Positions 45,066-57,360 of a stretch of 64,000 bases of DNA are shown here, one piece after another. This DNA is from Arenicola marina (lineage: Eukaryota; Annelida; Polychaeta; Arenicolidae), in NCBI GenBank assembly GCA_964019135.1, contig OZ025252.1:44056959-44120958 (forward strand). The letters are read 5' to 3'. The number at the start of each line of letters is the position of its first letter. Position 1 is the first letter of the stretch. Position numbers and translations under genes: made by a program. The notes beneath the pieces were generated by a model, which did not search any database, was not told the origin of the DNA, and saw only the letters and a list, made by a program, of their open reading frames with translations.

Positions 45066-46226
45066 AATGGCGTGGGGTAGGGGAGATATGGCGTGGGGCA
45101 GGGGAGACATGGCGTGGGGCAGGGGAGATATGGCGTGGGGTAGGGGAGACATGGCGTGGGGCAGGGGAGACATGGCGTGGGGCAGGGGAGACATGGCGTG
45201 GGGCAGGGGAGACATGGCGTGGGGTAGGGGAGACATGGCGTGGGGCAGGGGAGATGGCGTGGGGTAGGGGAGACATGGCGTGGGGCAGGGGAGATATGGC
45301 GTGGGGTAGGGGAGACATGGCGTGGGGCAGGGGAGACATGGCGTGGGGCAGGGGAGACATGGCGTGGGGCAGGGGAGATATGGCGTGGGGTAGGGGAGAC
45401 ATGGCGTGGGGCAGGGGAGATATGGCGTGGGGTAGGGGAGACATGGCGTGGGGCAGGGGAGACATGGCGTGGGGCAGGGGAGACATGGCGTGGGGTAGGG
45501 GAGACATGGCGTGGGGCAGGGGAGACATGGCGTGGGGCAGGGGAGACATGGCGTGGGGCAGGGGAGATATGGCGTGGGTTAGGGGAGACATGGCGTGGGG
45601 CAGGGGAGATATGGCGTGGGGTAGGGGAGACATGGCGTGGGGCAGGGGAGATATGGCGTGGGGTAGGGGAGACATGGCGTGGGGCAGGGGAGACATGGCG
45701 TGGGGCAGGGGAGACATGGCGTGGGGCAGGGGAGACATGGCGTGGGGTAGGGGAGACATGGCGTGGGGCAGGGGAGATATGGCGTGGGGTAGGGGAGACA
45801 TGGCGTGGGGCAGGGGAGATATGGCGTGGGGTAGGGGAGACATGGCGTGGGGCAGGGGAGACATGGCGTGGGGTAGGGGAGACATGGCGTGGGGTAGGGG
45901 AGACATGGCGTGGGGTAGGGGAGACATGGCGTGGGGTTGGGGAGACATGGCGTGGGGCAGGGGAGACATGGCGTGGGGTAGGGGAGACATGGCGTGGGGC
46001 AGGGGAGATATGGCGTGGGGTAGGGGAGACATAGCGTGGGGTAGGGGAGACATGGCGTGGGGCAGGGGAGACATGGCGTGGGGTAGGGGAGACATGGCAT
46101 GGGGTAGGGAAGACATGGCGTGGGGTAGGGGAGACATGGCGTGGGGTAGGGGAGACATGGCGTGGGGTAGAGAAGACATGGCGTGGGGTAGAGAAGACAT
46201 GGCGTGGGGTAGAGAAGACATGGCGT
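45066..46226. repeat. 21-bp minisatellite array
   Basis: About 55 units of atggcgtggggYaggggaga plus one base, varying at only two or three positions. The plus strand is G-rich, with two G4 blocks per unit, so it could form quadruplexes. The 21-bp length keeps several frames open on both strands, including a MAWGRGD heptapeptide repeat. None is supported as a gene. Confidence 0.97.
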
Positions 46227-47278
46227 TGGTCACTGTATCTATCTGTCCTGATGGCCGTCCTGTGCCTCCCTCCCTCTCTACGGTACCCAGCCCGGGCCAT
46301 AGCGGGGCAGCCTAACTGGCTGTGAGAGGACTGCTCTGTCCGTTAGATCTAGGAGTATGAGAGCCACCCCTCCAGCACCACCCCATTAGCATGTGGCAAG
46401 TGATCAAGACAAGCCAGGTTACAAATTGCTTCGATGTCAGTCTCACATCTCTCCAGGGTATGTGGACAAAATCTCCAAATATAGGGCGGTGGCCGGTCGA
46501 GACCGCCCCGGGGAGAACCATCCAGACAGGGCAGCCTTAACCCGCGAGGGGGGTTCAAAGGAAATGTATTTCACTCCCCACCCCCCTTAGATCCCAGCCA
46601 CCCCTGCTCTCCCCCCCCCCCCCCCCCCACCAACCCCCTCCAAGGTCAATACTTCAGAGTGGCACATTTCTGCGCCGGGCCGCCCCGATCGCGATCAATC
46701 ATTCAGAGAAAATGAATAATTAGCTCGAGCGACGGTTGATATTACTCGGCGGGGACCGAACAGCCGACGGCAGCCGCTCGCCGACCAAAACGGGAATACC
46801 CACAATGCAATCCGTTGTCACTGCCAGGAATTGGCAATTAAACCTGCATTCAAGGCGGGAGATTGGCCCTCGGTATGGGGCCTGAGCGGGGGAGATCAGG
46901 CTCTCAAGCCGCGGGGCAACTGGGCGAGGCGGGCTTTAAAAGGAAACCTGTGACCGTTGACAGGCTGAGGACCGAGAAGCCCGGCAACCACAGTACGCCA
47001 GGCGGGCATCTCTCGCCCAGGCGCCGTCAAGACCAACGGGAGAAAATGCTAATTTAAATATTTGACACTTGTACCGTTTCGAAGGACAGCTTATTTTAAA
47101 TATCCTTACTTCGAATAATATGCAAAGTGGTTGTTTTGCTTTCTTCATATTGGATCATCAAAAAATGCATTTTTCATTTATGATAATGGACATATTCAGC
47201 ATTGCACCACAGTATGATGACCTGGTGTCATGTAAATAACGGATTGAGAAAGGATTCCTTTATCGTTGGGATCACACG
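46227..47278. other. no gene recognised
   Basis: GC-rich then AT-rich single-copy sequence with an 18-C run at 46611. No exon of ACBD3 or any other known gene was seen on either strand. Confidence 0.5.
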
Positions 47279-47491
47279 ATGTCCATCAGGAGCGGTCGCC
47301 ACAGCCCGGGACTATTGAGAGAGCCGGGTTCGGCGGCCTCCGGGGACACAACGCCGATCTGTAACCAAAACGTCTTCCCCGGAACACGTGTCTACATCAG
47401 ATTCTACCCGCGTCACCCATCAGGTGATATGCTCAAGGTGAAGGTCACAGGAGCCAGTAGGACGGCGACAACGAGCGATAAGGTCGACCGG
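47279..47491 (+). CDS. weak exon candidate (unrecognised)
   Basis: A plus frame from an ATG at 47279 reads through NVFPGTRVYIRFYPRHPSGD and KVKVTGASRTATTSDKVDR, then meets the donor gtaaag at 47492. The alternating hydrophobic pattern resembles an extracellular beta-strand segment, but no family is recognised. The next coding-like block, near 47937-48030, is not in a compatible phase. It may be chance. Confidence 0.2.
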
Positions 47492-47499
47492 GTAAAGTG

Positions 47500-47935
47500 G
47501 GGGGCAGGGGGGGTGAGGTGCGGGGAGGGTGGGGTGGTGGGGAGGAGGGATGTGGAGGGCCAGGGATAAGGTGCGAGGAGGGTGGGGTGGTGGGGGGGAG
47601 GGCTGTGGAGGGCCAGGGATGAGGTGCGGGGAGGGTGGGGTGGTGGGGGGGGGAGGGCTGTGGAGGGCCAGGGATGAGGTGGGGGGAGGGTGGGGTGGTG
47701 GGGGGGGAGGGCTGTGGAGGGCCAGGGATGAGGTGGGGGGAGGGTGGGGTGGTGGGGGGGGAGGGCTGTGGAGGGCCAGGGATGAGTCGCGGGGAGGGTG
47801 GGGTGGTGGTGGGGAGGATTGCGGAGGGCAAGCAATGAGTCGCGGGGAAAGTGGTGTTGTGGGGAGGTGGGGGGGGGGGGATGAGGTGCCGGGAGGGTGG
47901 TGTTGTGGGGAGGGCTGTGGAGGGCAAGACGCCGC
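47500..47935. repeat. 54-bp G-rich minisatellite array
   Basis: About 8 units of roughly 54 bp (ggtgcggggagggtggggtg, then a variable G run, then agggctgtggagggccaggg and atga). The G run changes length between units. The plus strand is strongly G-rich. Confidence 0.93.
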
Positions 47936-49275
47936 CTTACGTTTGATGGGGATGGCAAGAATGAAACCGGAGAAGAGATTGACTTGACAATGGCCTTGTC
48001 GCAGAGGACGCAGTGCATCCTGAGGCTGCAAGCTGCCATACTTCACCCTTCTCACCCAGTCACCCACCCACCTCCGCACCCAGCCCCCCCCCCCCCCCCA
48101 ACACAAACATTTTCACCCAATCACCAACCCACCTTCTCATCCATTCACCTACCTACCTTCGCACCCAGGCACCCCCCACCTTCTCACTCATTTACCCCCC
48201 CCCCAACTTCTCACTCATTCACCCCCCCCCCTACACCTTCTCTTTCAGGCGTCACCTTCTCTGACACCCACCCAGCCAGGCGAGGCCTAGGACGGCCGGG
48301 AAGGGAGAGTTGACCTTTCTCCATCCAAGGTCACTAAGACGCCGCGTCCGTTGTGAGGTAACAATAGTCTTTACCCAGTCGACTGTTCCGTTTGTGCCCA
48401 TTACAAGGTCACCTCACAAGACAACCAGTTCTCTGTCTACAGCTTGGCGCCGAGGTCGTTGGCATCATTCCTAATCACGCTACGGGCCTTCACAACACCT
48501 CACTAGTGCATTGTATTGTACCTCACTGCCGCCAGATGGAAATATAAAACGTTCTTTTTGTTGCATTTACACAAAGTATCGGTCATACACATCCATGCAC
48601 TCGCGCGTTTAATAATCATCTTCAGTGCGCGTCACTTAATCGCACTTCGGTTAATCGCAACTTCCGCTCAAACACAACTTCAAATCCAAACGCCATTACC
48701 TATACATTCCCTCCAATGTTAACAACTTCGGTTAATCGCAAATTCCGCCTAATCGCAACACAAGGCGTATTGCCAACTATACAGAACTGTTTTCCAAAAG
48801 GATTATTGACTGTGCATACCAGAACCCGCACAGTAACACAAGACAGATTCAATTATAGCGAATTATAAATAGTATAGAAAGTTGCTTATAGTAGCGAACC
48901 CCATTTATATATACTTCGGAACTTCACCCTACGGCAGATTCAGGTCTAGGACTCTACGGATTAGGAAATACAGCAATGATGAAATGACTTCCAGTAAATA
49001 TTGATTAGAACATGAACACATTGCCACTTCCATATTTTAAAATTAAATGCCAGACGCATGCCACTATCCCTATGAACTACCTCCCACGAGATAACTGACG
49101 ATAACTGAATATTTGTCGTATTTATTTTATGACATTTGAGGATGAACCACCTTTAAGTTCCACGGCAAGATTTATACAATGTTTAACATATATGAATAGT
49201 TTTTTCTCCAATTAACGAGTCGTTTCCAGTCATGTTATTTTCGTGTTTTGCATCTGTACGATAGGTCTGGTGCCT
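47936..49275. other. no gene recognised
   Basis: 48040-48240 is a C-rich degenerate repeat of caccttctcactcattcacc type with a 16-C run at 48084. 48640-48760 repeats a cttcggttaatcgcaa motif. The rest is AT-rich single-copy sequence. Confidence 0.5.
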
Positions 49276-49615
49276 GAAGTTATCAATAAACTATATATTT
49301 TCATGTAATAATTTTTCATTTATTTATTGGGAGAAATCCTGGAAAAGTTATAAATAAAGTGTATATTTTCATGTAATATTTTTTCATTTATTTACTGGGA
49401 GAAACCATCGAGAAGTTATCAATAAACTGTACATTTTCATGTAATAATTTTTCGTTTATTTATTGGGAGAAACCATTGAGAAGTTATCAATAAACTGTAT
49501 ATTTTCATGTAATAATTTTTCGTTTATTTATTGGGAGAAACCATTGAGAAGTTATCAATAAACTGTATATTTTCATGTAATAATTTTTCGTTTATTTATT
49601 GGGAGAAACCACTGA
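49276..49615. repeat. 68-bp AT-rich repeat, five copies
   Basis: Five tandem units of about 68 bp, including gaagttatcaataaactgta, then tattttcatgtaataatttt, then tcgtttatttattgggagaa. Each unit carries AATAAA on the plus strand and TTTATT (AATAAA on the minus strand), so each holds poly(A) hexamers in both directions. Confidence 0.93.
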
Positions 49616-50149
49616 GAAAATGAAGACGATGATGCTCCAGAGGAGAGGAAACATCCGTGTCACGGAGGGTGTCATGCTCAGATCAGGAGAATGCTCAGAC
49701 CACGGGTCTGGCATGTTTCATTCCCTCACCCTTCATAATCCCGCGAGGTTCCTAGGACCTAGTTTAGCCCGTGTGTGAACTGAAGTGGCATAAAACACAA
49801 ATTCATTAATTCATGCATCTTTCTTGTCCGCCAATACGATAATGCGGATTGAGACTCTCGCCCCAAGCGACAGACTTCGCCATCAGGTCCTGTGACGTCA
49901 CTAGTACCGACCGGTGACGTCATAAGCATCGACCGCGGGGGACCGAGGTGGGGATTCCGCCATGTATCTTTAATGGCCAGCGTCTGTGGAGTTATGTGGC
50001 GGCCTTAGTCGCCCCCCCCCCCCCACCACACACTCCCCCGACCCATCGTCTTTGCCCTACGGCATCTCAACTTCCAACCACCCCCGTCCACCCCTTCCGG
50101 CCGACCCCGGTCACATACCCAGCGTAGGCCCAGAAGTTCACTCCACGAC
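49616..50149. other. no gene seen; paired TGACGTCA sites
   Basis: Single-copy sequence with TGACGTCA at 49893-49900 and 49915-49922, 22 bp apart (two helical turns), and a C run at 50012. Confidence 0.5.
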
Positions 50150-50421
50150 GTCACTGCACAAGGTTGGTTGGTTGTAAAATGCGGACACTTTAACCACTTT
50201 TGGGCATATTGCGTCAACGCAAGAAGGAAGGGAGAGTGGAGCCATGTCCCCGGGTGTAACCCCCTACTCTTTGCGGAGGAGGACATGGGATCTTTATCCT
50301 GCGACCACACAGACATGGCCACAACAGGGCGCGAACCACCGATCCACGTGCCGTCGGGTTCCCAGGTGGCCAGAACACTGAATGCGAGCGCTTTAACCCA
50401 CTGAGCTATCGAGGCGGCTCC
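50150..50421 (-). repeat. tRNA-derived SINE, longer copy
   Basis: On the minus strand the head is gccgcctcgatagctcagtg (A box). A B box ggttcgcgccc follows at normal spacing. The body includes acatggctccactctccctt, and the end lies in a ttgtgcagtg region. It shares head and body with the copy at 2543-2672, which lacks the middle. No poly(A) tail is obvious. Confidence 0.72.
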
Positions 50422-51331
50422 TACTGCAACAGGCTGACTTATTAAAACTTGGCTACTGTAAAAGGGAAAAAGTCAGAACGACCCTTGTTGGGGTTAGAAC
50501 CATTACCACAAACAAAAAGACCCTTCGTGTGAGATTAAATTGCATTTCGTGTCCGACTATTGATGGTTATGGGCTCATCCATCCTTGTTCACATTGCTTA
50601 ATAGAAGATGCGAAAACTATCTTATCTCCCGACACAATACGTTCTGACTTCACCCGCGGCTAGCCGCACGTCTTCCCAGAATCCCTCACAAGGACCGGAA
50701 GTCTGACCTTGGCGTCCTCCCTCCAGAACGAGGCCGTTTAGGGTGGTGGTCGCGGTGTGTTTTTGTTGGGAGGGGGGGCGGGCGGAGGTTGCGTCCACCA
50801 CCACGACTCTATCTTGGAAGGTCACGTAAGTTAGCGGTGGGTCGGTGGGGGGGCTTTCTCCTGGTGCAGGCACGGGTGTGTTTGAGGGGGGAGATGGGGG
50901 GGGGGCGAGTCACATGGTGACGTGGGGTAGGGGTTGGGGAGGGCCCCGTCCGCCCCCCCCCCCCCACTGGCCGATGCCACCCTCTATGTAATATGGCTCA
51001 GCGAGTTCTGCCCATCCCTGGCCTCCAGCACATTTATTTCCCACCCCAGGGTCAGAATTGCGGGCCGTAAACGTCGAGACGGCCCATCGCTCACTGGGAT
51101 ATCGGGGTTTGCGGGGTCGTCAGCGGGGTCGGCCCCGGGGTGGCGTTGGGAGCAGGCCGGACGGCTGTGGCTATGTTGGGGTGACACGGAGTGGGGGGTG
51201 GGGGGGGGGGGGTGAAGCCAGAAACGCCTTGACTACAGCCTGGGCACGGTTACTAGTTGTGAGTAAGGTTGAATGGATTCCGGTGATATTATACGATATG
51301 ATGACGTGGCTGGACTTGGCGGACAGCAAGG
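50422..51331. other. no gene recognised
   Basis: Single-copy, GC-rich sequence. C and G runs lie at 50953 and 51200. Splice-like cag sites at about 50729 and 51050 have no convincing downstream frame. Confidence 0.45.
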
Positions 51332-51924
51332 ACCCCATTTCCTACGTCCAAACCCCATTTCCTACGTCCAAACCCCATTTCCTACGTCCAAACCCCATTT
51401 CCTACGTCCAAACCCCATTTCCTACGTCCAAGCCCCATTTCCTACGTCCAAACCCCATTTCCTACGTCCAAACCCCATTTCCTATGTCCAAACCCCATTT
51501 CCTATGTCCAAACCCCATTTCCTATGTCCAAACCCCATTTCCTACGTCCAAACCCCATTTCCTACGTCCAAACCCCATTTCCTACGTCCAAACCCCATTT
51601 CCTACGCCCATTTCCTACGTCCAAACCCCATTTCCTACGTCCAAACCCCATTTCCTACGTCAAAACCCCATTTCCTACGTCCAAACCCAATTTCCTAAGT
51701 CCAAACTCCATTTCCTACGTCCAAACCCCATTTCCTACGTCCAAACCCCATTTCCTACGTCCAAACCCCATTTCCTACGTCCAAACCCCATTTCCTACGT
51801 CCAAACCCCATTTCCTACGTCCAAACCCCATTTCCTACGTCCAAACCCCAAACCCCATTTCTTACGTCCAAACCCCATTTCCTACGTCCAAACCCCATTT
51901 CCTACGTCCAAACCCCATTTCCTA
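51332..51924. repeat. 20-bp minisatellite array
   Basis: About 30 units of ccccatttcctacgtccaaa with very few variants. One truncated unit (cctacgcccattt) lies near 51601 and one shortened repeat (ccaaaccccaaacccc) near 51842. The frames reading SKPHFLRPNPISYVQTPFPT come from the repeat. Confidence 0.97.
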
Positions 51925-52040
51925 GTTCTTTTGTAGAATCACGTACATAAGATAGGGTGGCAACCCATCGGCATCATGTAGCAATCAACCACGTGACCAT
52001 TCAGGGCGGATGGCATCCGCAGTGGGGTCGTCACGTGACC

Positions 52041-55000
52041 ATCATCCCACCAGCCTGAACTACTGCCGCCATCACCCCACCAGGCTGAACTACTGTCGCC
52101 ATCACCCCACCAGCCTGAACTACTGCCGCCATCACCCCACCAGCCTGAACTACTGCCGCCATCATCCCACCAGCCTGAACTACTGTCGCCATCACCCCAC
52201 CAGCCTGAACTACTGTCGCCATCACCCCACCAGCCTGAACTACTGTCGCCATCACCCCACCAGCCTGAACTACTGTCGCCATCATCTCACCAGCCTGAAC
52301 TACTGTCGCCATCACCCCACCAGCCTGAACTACTGTCGCCATCACCCCACCAGCCTGAACTACTGTCGCCATCATCTCACCAGCCTGAACTACTGTCGCC
52401 ATCATCCCAACAGCCTGAACTACTGTCGCCATCATCCCACCAGCCTGAACTACTGTCGCCATCACCCCACCAGCCTGAACTACTGTCGCCATCACCCCAC
52501 CAGCCTGAACTACTGCCGCCATCATCCCACCAGCCTGAACTACTGCCGCCATCACCCCACCAGCCTGAACTACTGTCGCCATCATCCCACCAGCCTGAAC
52601 TACTGCCGCCATCACCCCACCAGCCTGAACTACTGCCGCCATCACCCCACCAGCCTGAACTACTGCCGCCATCATCCCACCAGCCTGAACTACTGTCGCC
52701 ATCACCCCACCAGCCGGAACTACTGTCGCCATCACCCCACCAGCCGGAACTACTGTCGCCATCACCCCACCAGCCTGAACTACTGCCGCCATCACCACAC
52801 CAGCCTGAACTACTGTCGCCATCATCCCACCAGCCTGAACTACTGCCGCCATCACCCCACCAGCCTGAACTACTGTCGCCATCACCCCACCAGCCGTAAC
52901 TACTGTCGCCATCACCCCACCAGCCTGAACTACTGTCGCCATCACCACACCAGCCTGAACTACTGTCGCCATCATCCCACCAGCCTGAACTACTGTCGCC
53001 ATCATCCCACCAGCCTGAACTACTGTCGCCATCATCCCACCAGCCTGAACTACTGTCGCCATCATCCCACCAGCCTGAACTACTGTCGCCATCATCTCAC
53101 CAGCCTGAACTACTGTCGCCATCACCCCACCAGCCTGAACTACTGCCGCCATCACCCCACCAGCCTGAACCACTGTCGCCATCACCCCACCAGCCTGAAC
53201 TACTGCCGCCATCACCCCACCAGCCTGAACTACTGTCGCCATCATCTCACCAGCCTGAACTACTGTCGCCATCATCCCACCAGCCTGAACTACTGTCGCC
53301 ATCATCTCACCAGCCTGAACTACTGTCGCCATCACCCCACCAGCCTGAACTACTGCCGCCATCACCCCACCAGCCTGAACTACTGTCGCCATCACCACAC
53401 CAGCCTGAACTACTGTCGCCATCATCCCACCAGCCTGAACTACTGTCGCCATCATCCCACCAGCCTGAACTACTGCCGCCATCACCCCACCAGCCGGAAC
53501 TACTGTCGCCATCATCCCACCAGCCTGAACTACTGTCGCCATCATCTCACCAGCCTGAACTACTGTCGCCATCACCCCACCAGGCTGAACTACTGTCGCC
53601 ATCACCCCACCAGCCTGAACTACTGCCGCCATCATCCCACCAGCCTGAACTACTGCCGCGCCGCCATCACCCCACCAGCCTGAACTACTGCCGCCATCAC
53701 CTCACCAGCCTGAACTACTGCCGCCATCACCCCACCAGCCTGAACTACTGTCGCCATCACCCCACCAGCCTGAACTACTGTCGCCATCATCTCACCAGCC
53801 GGAACTACTGTCGCCATCATCCCAACAGCCTGAACTACTGTCGCCATCATCCCACCAGCCTGAACTACTGTCGCCATCACCCCACCAGCCTGAACTACTG
53901 TCGCCATCATCTCACCAGCCTGAACTACTGTCGCCATCACCCAACCAGCCTGAACTACTGTCGCCATCACCCCACCAGCCTGAACTACTGTCGCCATCAT
54001 CTCACCAGCCTGAACTACTGTCGCCATCATCCCAACAGCCTGAACTACTGTCGCCATCATCCCACCAGCCTGAACTACTGTCGCCATCACCCCACCAGCC
54101 TGAACTACTGTCGCCATCACCCCACCAGCCTGAACTACTGCCGCCATCATCCCACCAGCCTGAACTACTGCCGCCATCACCCCACCAGCCTGAACTACTG
54201 TCGCCATCATCCCACCAGCCTGAACTACTGCCGCCATCACCCCACCAGCCTGAACTACTGCCGCCATCACCCCACCAGCCTGAACTACTGCCGCCATCAT
54301 CCCACCAGCCTGAACTACTGTCGCCATCACCCCACCAGCCGGAACTACTGTCGCCATCACCCCACCAGCCGGAACTACTGTCGCCATCACCCCACCAGCC
54401 TGAACTACTGCCGCCATCACCACACCAGCCTGAACTACTGTCGCCATCATCCCACCAGCCTGAACTACTGCCGCCATCACCCCACCAGCCTGAACTACTG
54501 TCGCCATCACCCCACCAGCCGGAACTACTGTCGCCATCACCCCACCAGCCTGAACTACTGTCGCCATCACCACACCAGCCTGAACTACTGTCGCCATCAT
54601 CCCACCAGCCTGAACTACTGTCGCCATCATCCCACCAGCCTGAACTACTGTCGCCATCATCCCACCAGCCTGAACTACTGTCGCCATCATCCCACCAGCC
54701 TGAACTACTGTCGCCATCATCTCACCAGCCTGAACTACTGTCGCCATCACCCCACCAGCCTGAACTACTGCCGCCATCACCCCACCAGCCTGAACTACTG
54801 TCGCCATCACCCCACCAGCCTGAACTACTGCCGCCATCACCCCACCAGCCTGAACTACTGTCGCCATCATCTCACCAGCCTGAACTACTGTCGCCATCAT
54901 CCCACCAGCCTGAACTACTGTCGCCATCATCTCACCAGCCTGAACTACTGTCGCCATCACCCCACCAGCCTGAACTACTGCCGCCATCACCCCACCAGCC

Positions 55001-55965
55001 TGAACTACTGTCGCCATCACCACACCAGCCTGAACTACTGTCGCCATCATCCCACCAGCCTGAACTACTGTCGCCATCATCCCACCAGCCTGAACTACTG
55101 CCGCCATCACCCCACCAGCCGGAACTACTGTCGCCATCATCCCACCAGCCTGAACTACTGTCGCCATCATCTCACCAGCCTGAACTACTGTCGCCATCAC
55201 CCCACCAGGCTGAACTACTGTCGCCATCACCCCACCAGCCTGAACTACTGCCGCCATCATCCCACCAGCCTGAACTACTGCCGCGCCGCCATCACCCCAC
55301 CAGCCTGAACTACTGCCGCCATCACCTCACCAGCCTGAACTACTGCCGCCATCACTCCACCAGCCTGAACTACTGTCGCCATCACCCCACCAGCCTGAAC
55401 TACTGCCGCGCCGCCATCACCCCACCAGCCTGAACTACTGCCGCCATCACCTCACCAGCCTGAACTACTGCCGCCATCACCCCACCAGCCTGAACTACTG
55501 TCGCCATCACCCCACCAGCCTGAACTACTGCCGCCATCACCCCACCAGCCTGAACTACTGCCGCCATCACCCCACCAGCCTGAACTACTGCCGCCATCAC
55601 CCCACCAGCCTGAACTACTGTCGCCATCACCCCACCAGCCTGAACTACTGCCGCCATCACCCCACCAGCCTGAACTACTGCCGCCATCACCCCACCAGCC
55701 TAAACTACTGTCGCCATCACCCCACCAGCCTGAACTACTGCCGCCATCACCCCACCAGCCTGAACTACTGCCGCCATCACTCCACCAGCCTGAACTACTG
55801 CCGCCATCACCCCACCAGCCTGAACTACTGTCGCCATCACCCCACCAGCCTGAACTACTGCCGCCATCACCCCATCAGCCTGAACTACTGTCGCCATCAT
55901 CCCACCAGCCTGAACTACTGCCGCCATCACCCCACCAGCCTGAACTACTGCCGCCACCATCCCAC
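52041..55965. repeat. 30-bp minisatellite array with a 1.62-kb internal duplication
   Basis: About 130 units of 30 bp (catcaccccaccagcctgaa followed by ctactgtcgc). Because 30 is a multiple of 3, frames stay open for over 500 codons on both strands. A 5-bp insertion (gccgcgccgcc in place of gccgcc) marks 53655, 55280 and 55405. The stretch before the first mark and the stretch between the first and second carry nearly the same order of unit variants, so about 1.62 kb (54 units) was duplicated as a block. Confidence 0.97.
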
Positions 55966-56041
55966 CATGGAGGACGAATGAGGTGAAGAAAGGGGGCACG
56001 GGACGTTTAGGGGCGAATACGTAATAAGGGCGCAGATTAAG

Positions 56042-56300
56042 AGCGGAACTGGAAATGGGAGTGGCACTGGGAGGGGTAGAGGCGCAAGGGGTGGCACTGA
56101 GAGGGGGGCTGGCACTGGGAAGGAGGTTGGCACTGGGAGGGGGGTGGCACTAGGAGGGGTAGAGGCACAAGGGGTGGCACCGAGAGGAGGGCTGGCACTG
56201 GGAAGGAGGGTGGCACTGGGAAGGGGGTGGCACCAGGAGGGGTAGAGGTAAAGGGGGTGGCACTGGAAGGGGGGGGGGGTTGGCACCAGGAGGTGTAGAG
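56042..56300. repeat. degenerate G-rich repeat of 15-16 bp elements
   Basis: Runs of ggtggcactgggaggggg, ggtagaggcacaagggg and related blocks, at times organised as a longer unit of about 90 bp. Confidence 0.75.
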
Positions 56301-56318
56301 GCACAGGGGGTGAGCAAG

Positions 56319-56460
56319 CCCACCTCCTTGCACACGAGTCTGGAGTATCCGGATCGACTCCTGACCATGGTGCCCGGCTCACTCCCTCACTCCCGATGTC
56401 CTGGTTGTGGCGTTTATCTGCACGAATTTCCCGGATTGTCCCGGAAACCGGAAGTCGGAA
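56319..56460 (+). CDS. weak exon candidate (unrecognised)
   Basis: A frame reading PTSLHTSLEYPDRLLTMVPG, then PHSRCPGCGVYLHEFPGLSR, ends at a consensus donor (gtcggaa|gtaagt at 56461). The acceptor side is weak (gagcaag). The CPGC pair is the only notable feature. No family is recognised. Confidence 0.2.
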
Positions 56461-56771
56461 GTAAGTCCTGGGTCCTCACCAATGGAATGAGAACCGATCC
56501 AGGCTTAGCTCAGACCAGGGCATCCCGGCGTCACCAACTCTGCCGCTATGTATATATCCAGACACGGCGTCTGGATCTGCCGGGAGTCCGCTCAGATGAA
56601 GGCAGGACTGTGGTATCCGTGTGTAAGCCAGGCTTCCCTTTACCCACACACTGTGACGCGATGGGACATGCACGTGCCGCCACAAGGTAATAAGTAATCC
56701 ACACATCGCCTAATCCCACAGATACAAGGCATGTCGCGCCGCGTCCACCATATCACCGGGACCCACGCCAA

Positions 56772-57000
56772 GATTAATCTCTGGATCGACGTCAGGCCTA
56801 ACCACTGGATCGACGTCAGGCCTAATCACTGGATCGACGTCAGGCCTAATCTCTGGATCGACGTCAGGCCTAATCACTGGATCGACGTCAGGCCTAATCA
56901 CTGGATCGACCTCAGGCCTATCTCTGGATCGACGTCAGGCCTAATCACTGGATCGTCGTCAGACCTAATCACTGGATCGACGTCAGGCCTAATCACTGTA
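56772..57000. repeat. 24-bp minisatellite array
   Basis: About 9 units of ctggatcgacgtcaggccta followed by atca. Confidence 0.94.
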
Positions 57001-57107
57001 TCAGAGGTAGATTGCAACCCGCTCTGTTCGATGAAACGCAGTGGGCGAGGGCAGCAGGGCGATGGCTTAGTCCGTCACATCATATTCACATGCTTTCCCC
57101 CTTGCAG

Positions 57108-57360
57108 CTCAGTCTGGGGTAGTGACAGAACAGACCACACGAGGGCGCCACGTAATGGCCTGTAATCGCCGCCAGAGGGTTGCTGGCTGGATCCCTGAGA
57201 CTGTCACCGCCGGGGGAGGGTGTCTGGACCGCCTCTCCACCAGGATACCGGCATTGTGTGCTGGGATCAGAGGCATGCCACCTCTGGACACACGCATGGA
57301 CATTAATATTATTGCAGGAGGGGATGGGTGGGCTACGTCAGTGGTTACGTCACCGGATCT
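57108..57360 (+). CDS. weak exon candidate after a good acceptor
   Basis: The acceptor ttcccccttgcag (ending 57107) is strong. The open frame behind it reads QSGVVTEQTTRGRHVMACNR, then RLSTRIPALCAGIRGMPPLD. No donor is clear, and no domain is recognised. It may belong with the candidates at 56319 and 57687, but phases could not be confirmed. Confidence 0.2.

Noticed and set aside
45032-46315. A 427-codon plus frame of MAWGRGD heptapeptides containing RGD in most units
   Set aside because: The unit is 21 bp, so several frames stay open on both strands. There is no unique coding sequence at either end, and RGD is just the translation of the G-rich unit.
47936-48040. An exon reading RRLTFDGDGKNETGEEIDLT downstream of the 47.3-kb candidate
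   Set aside because: The acceptor is purine-rich and the only in-phase join to the 47.3-kb donor meets a stop. A minus-strand reading with a tgcag acceptor and gtaagg donor is equally possible, so neither is called.
52010-55690. Frames of over 500 codons (RHHPTSLNYC and MATVVQAGG repeats)
   Set aside because: These are translations of a 30-bp minisatellite on both strands, and they end where the 5-bp insertions shift phase.
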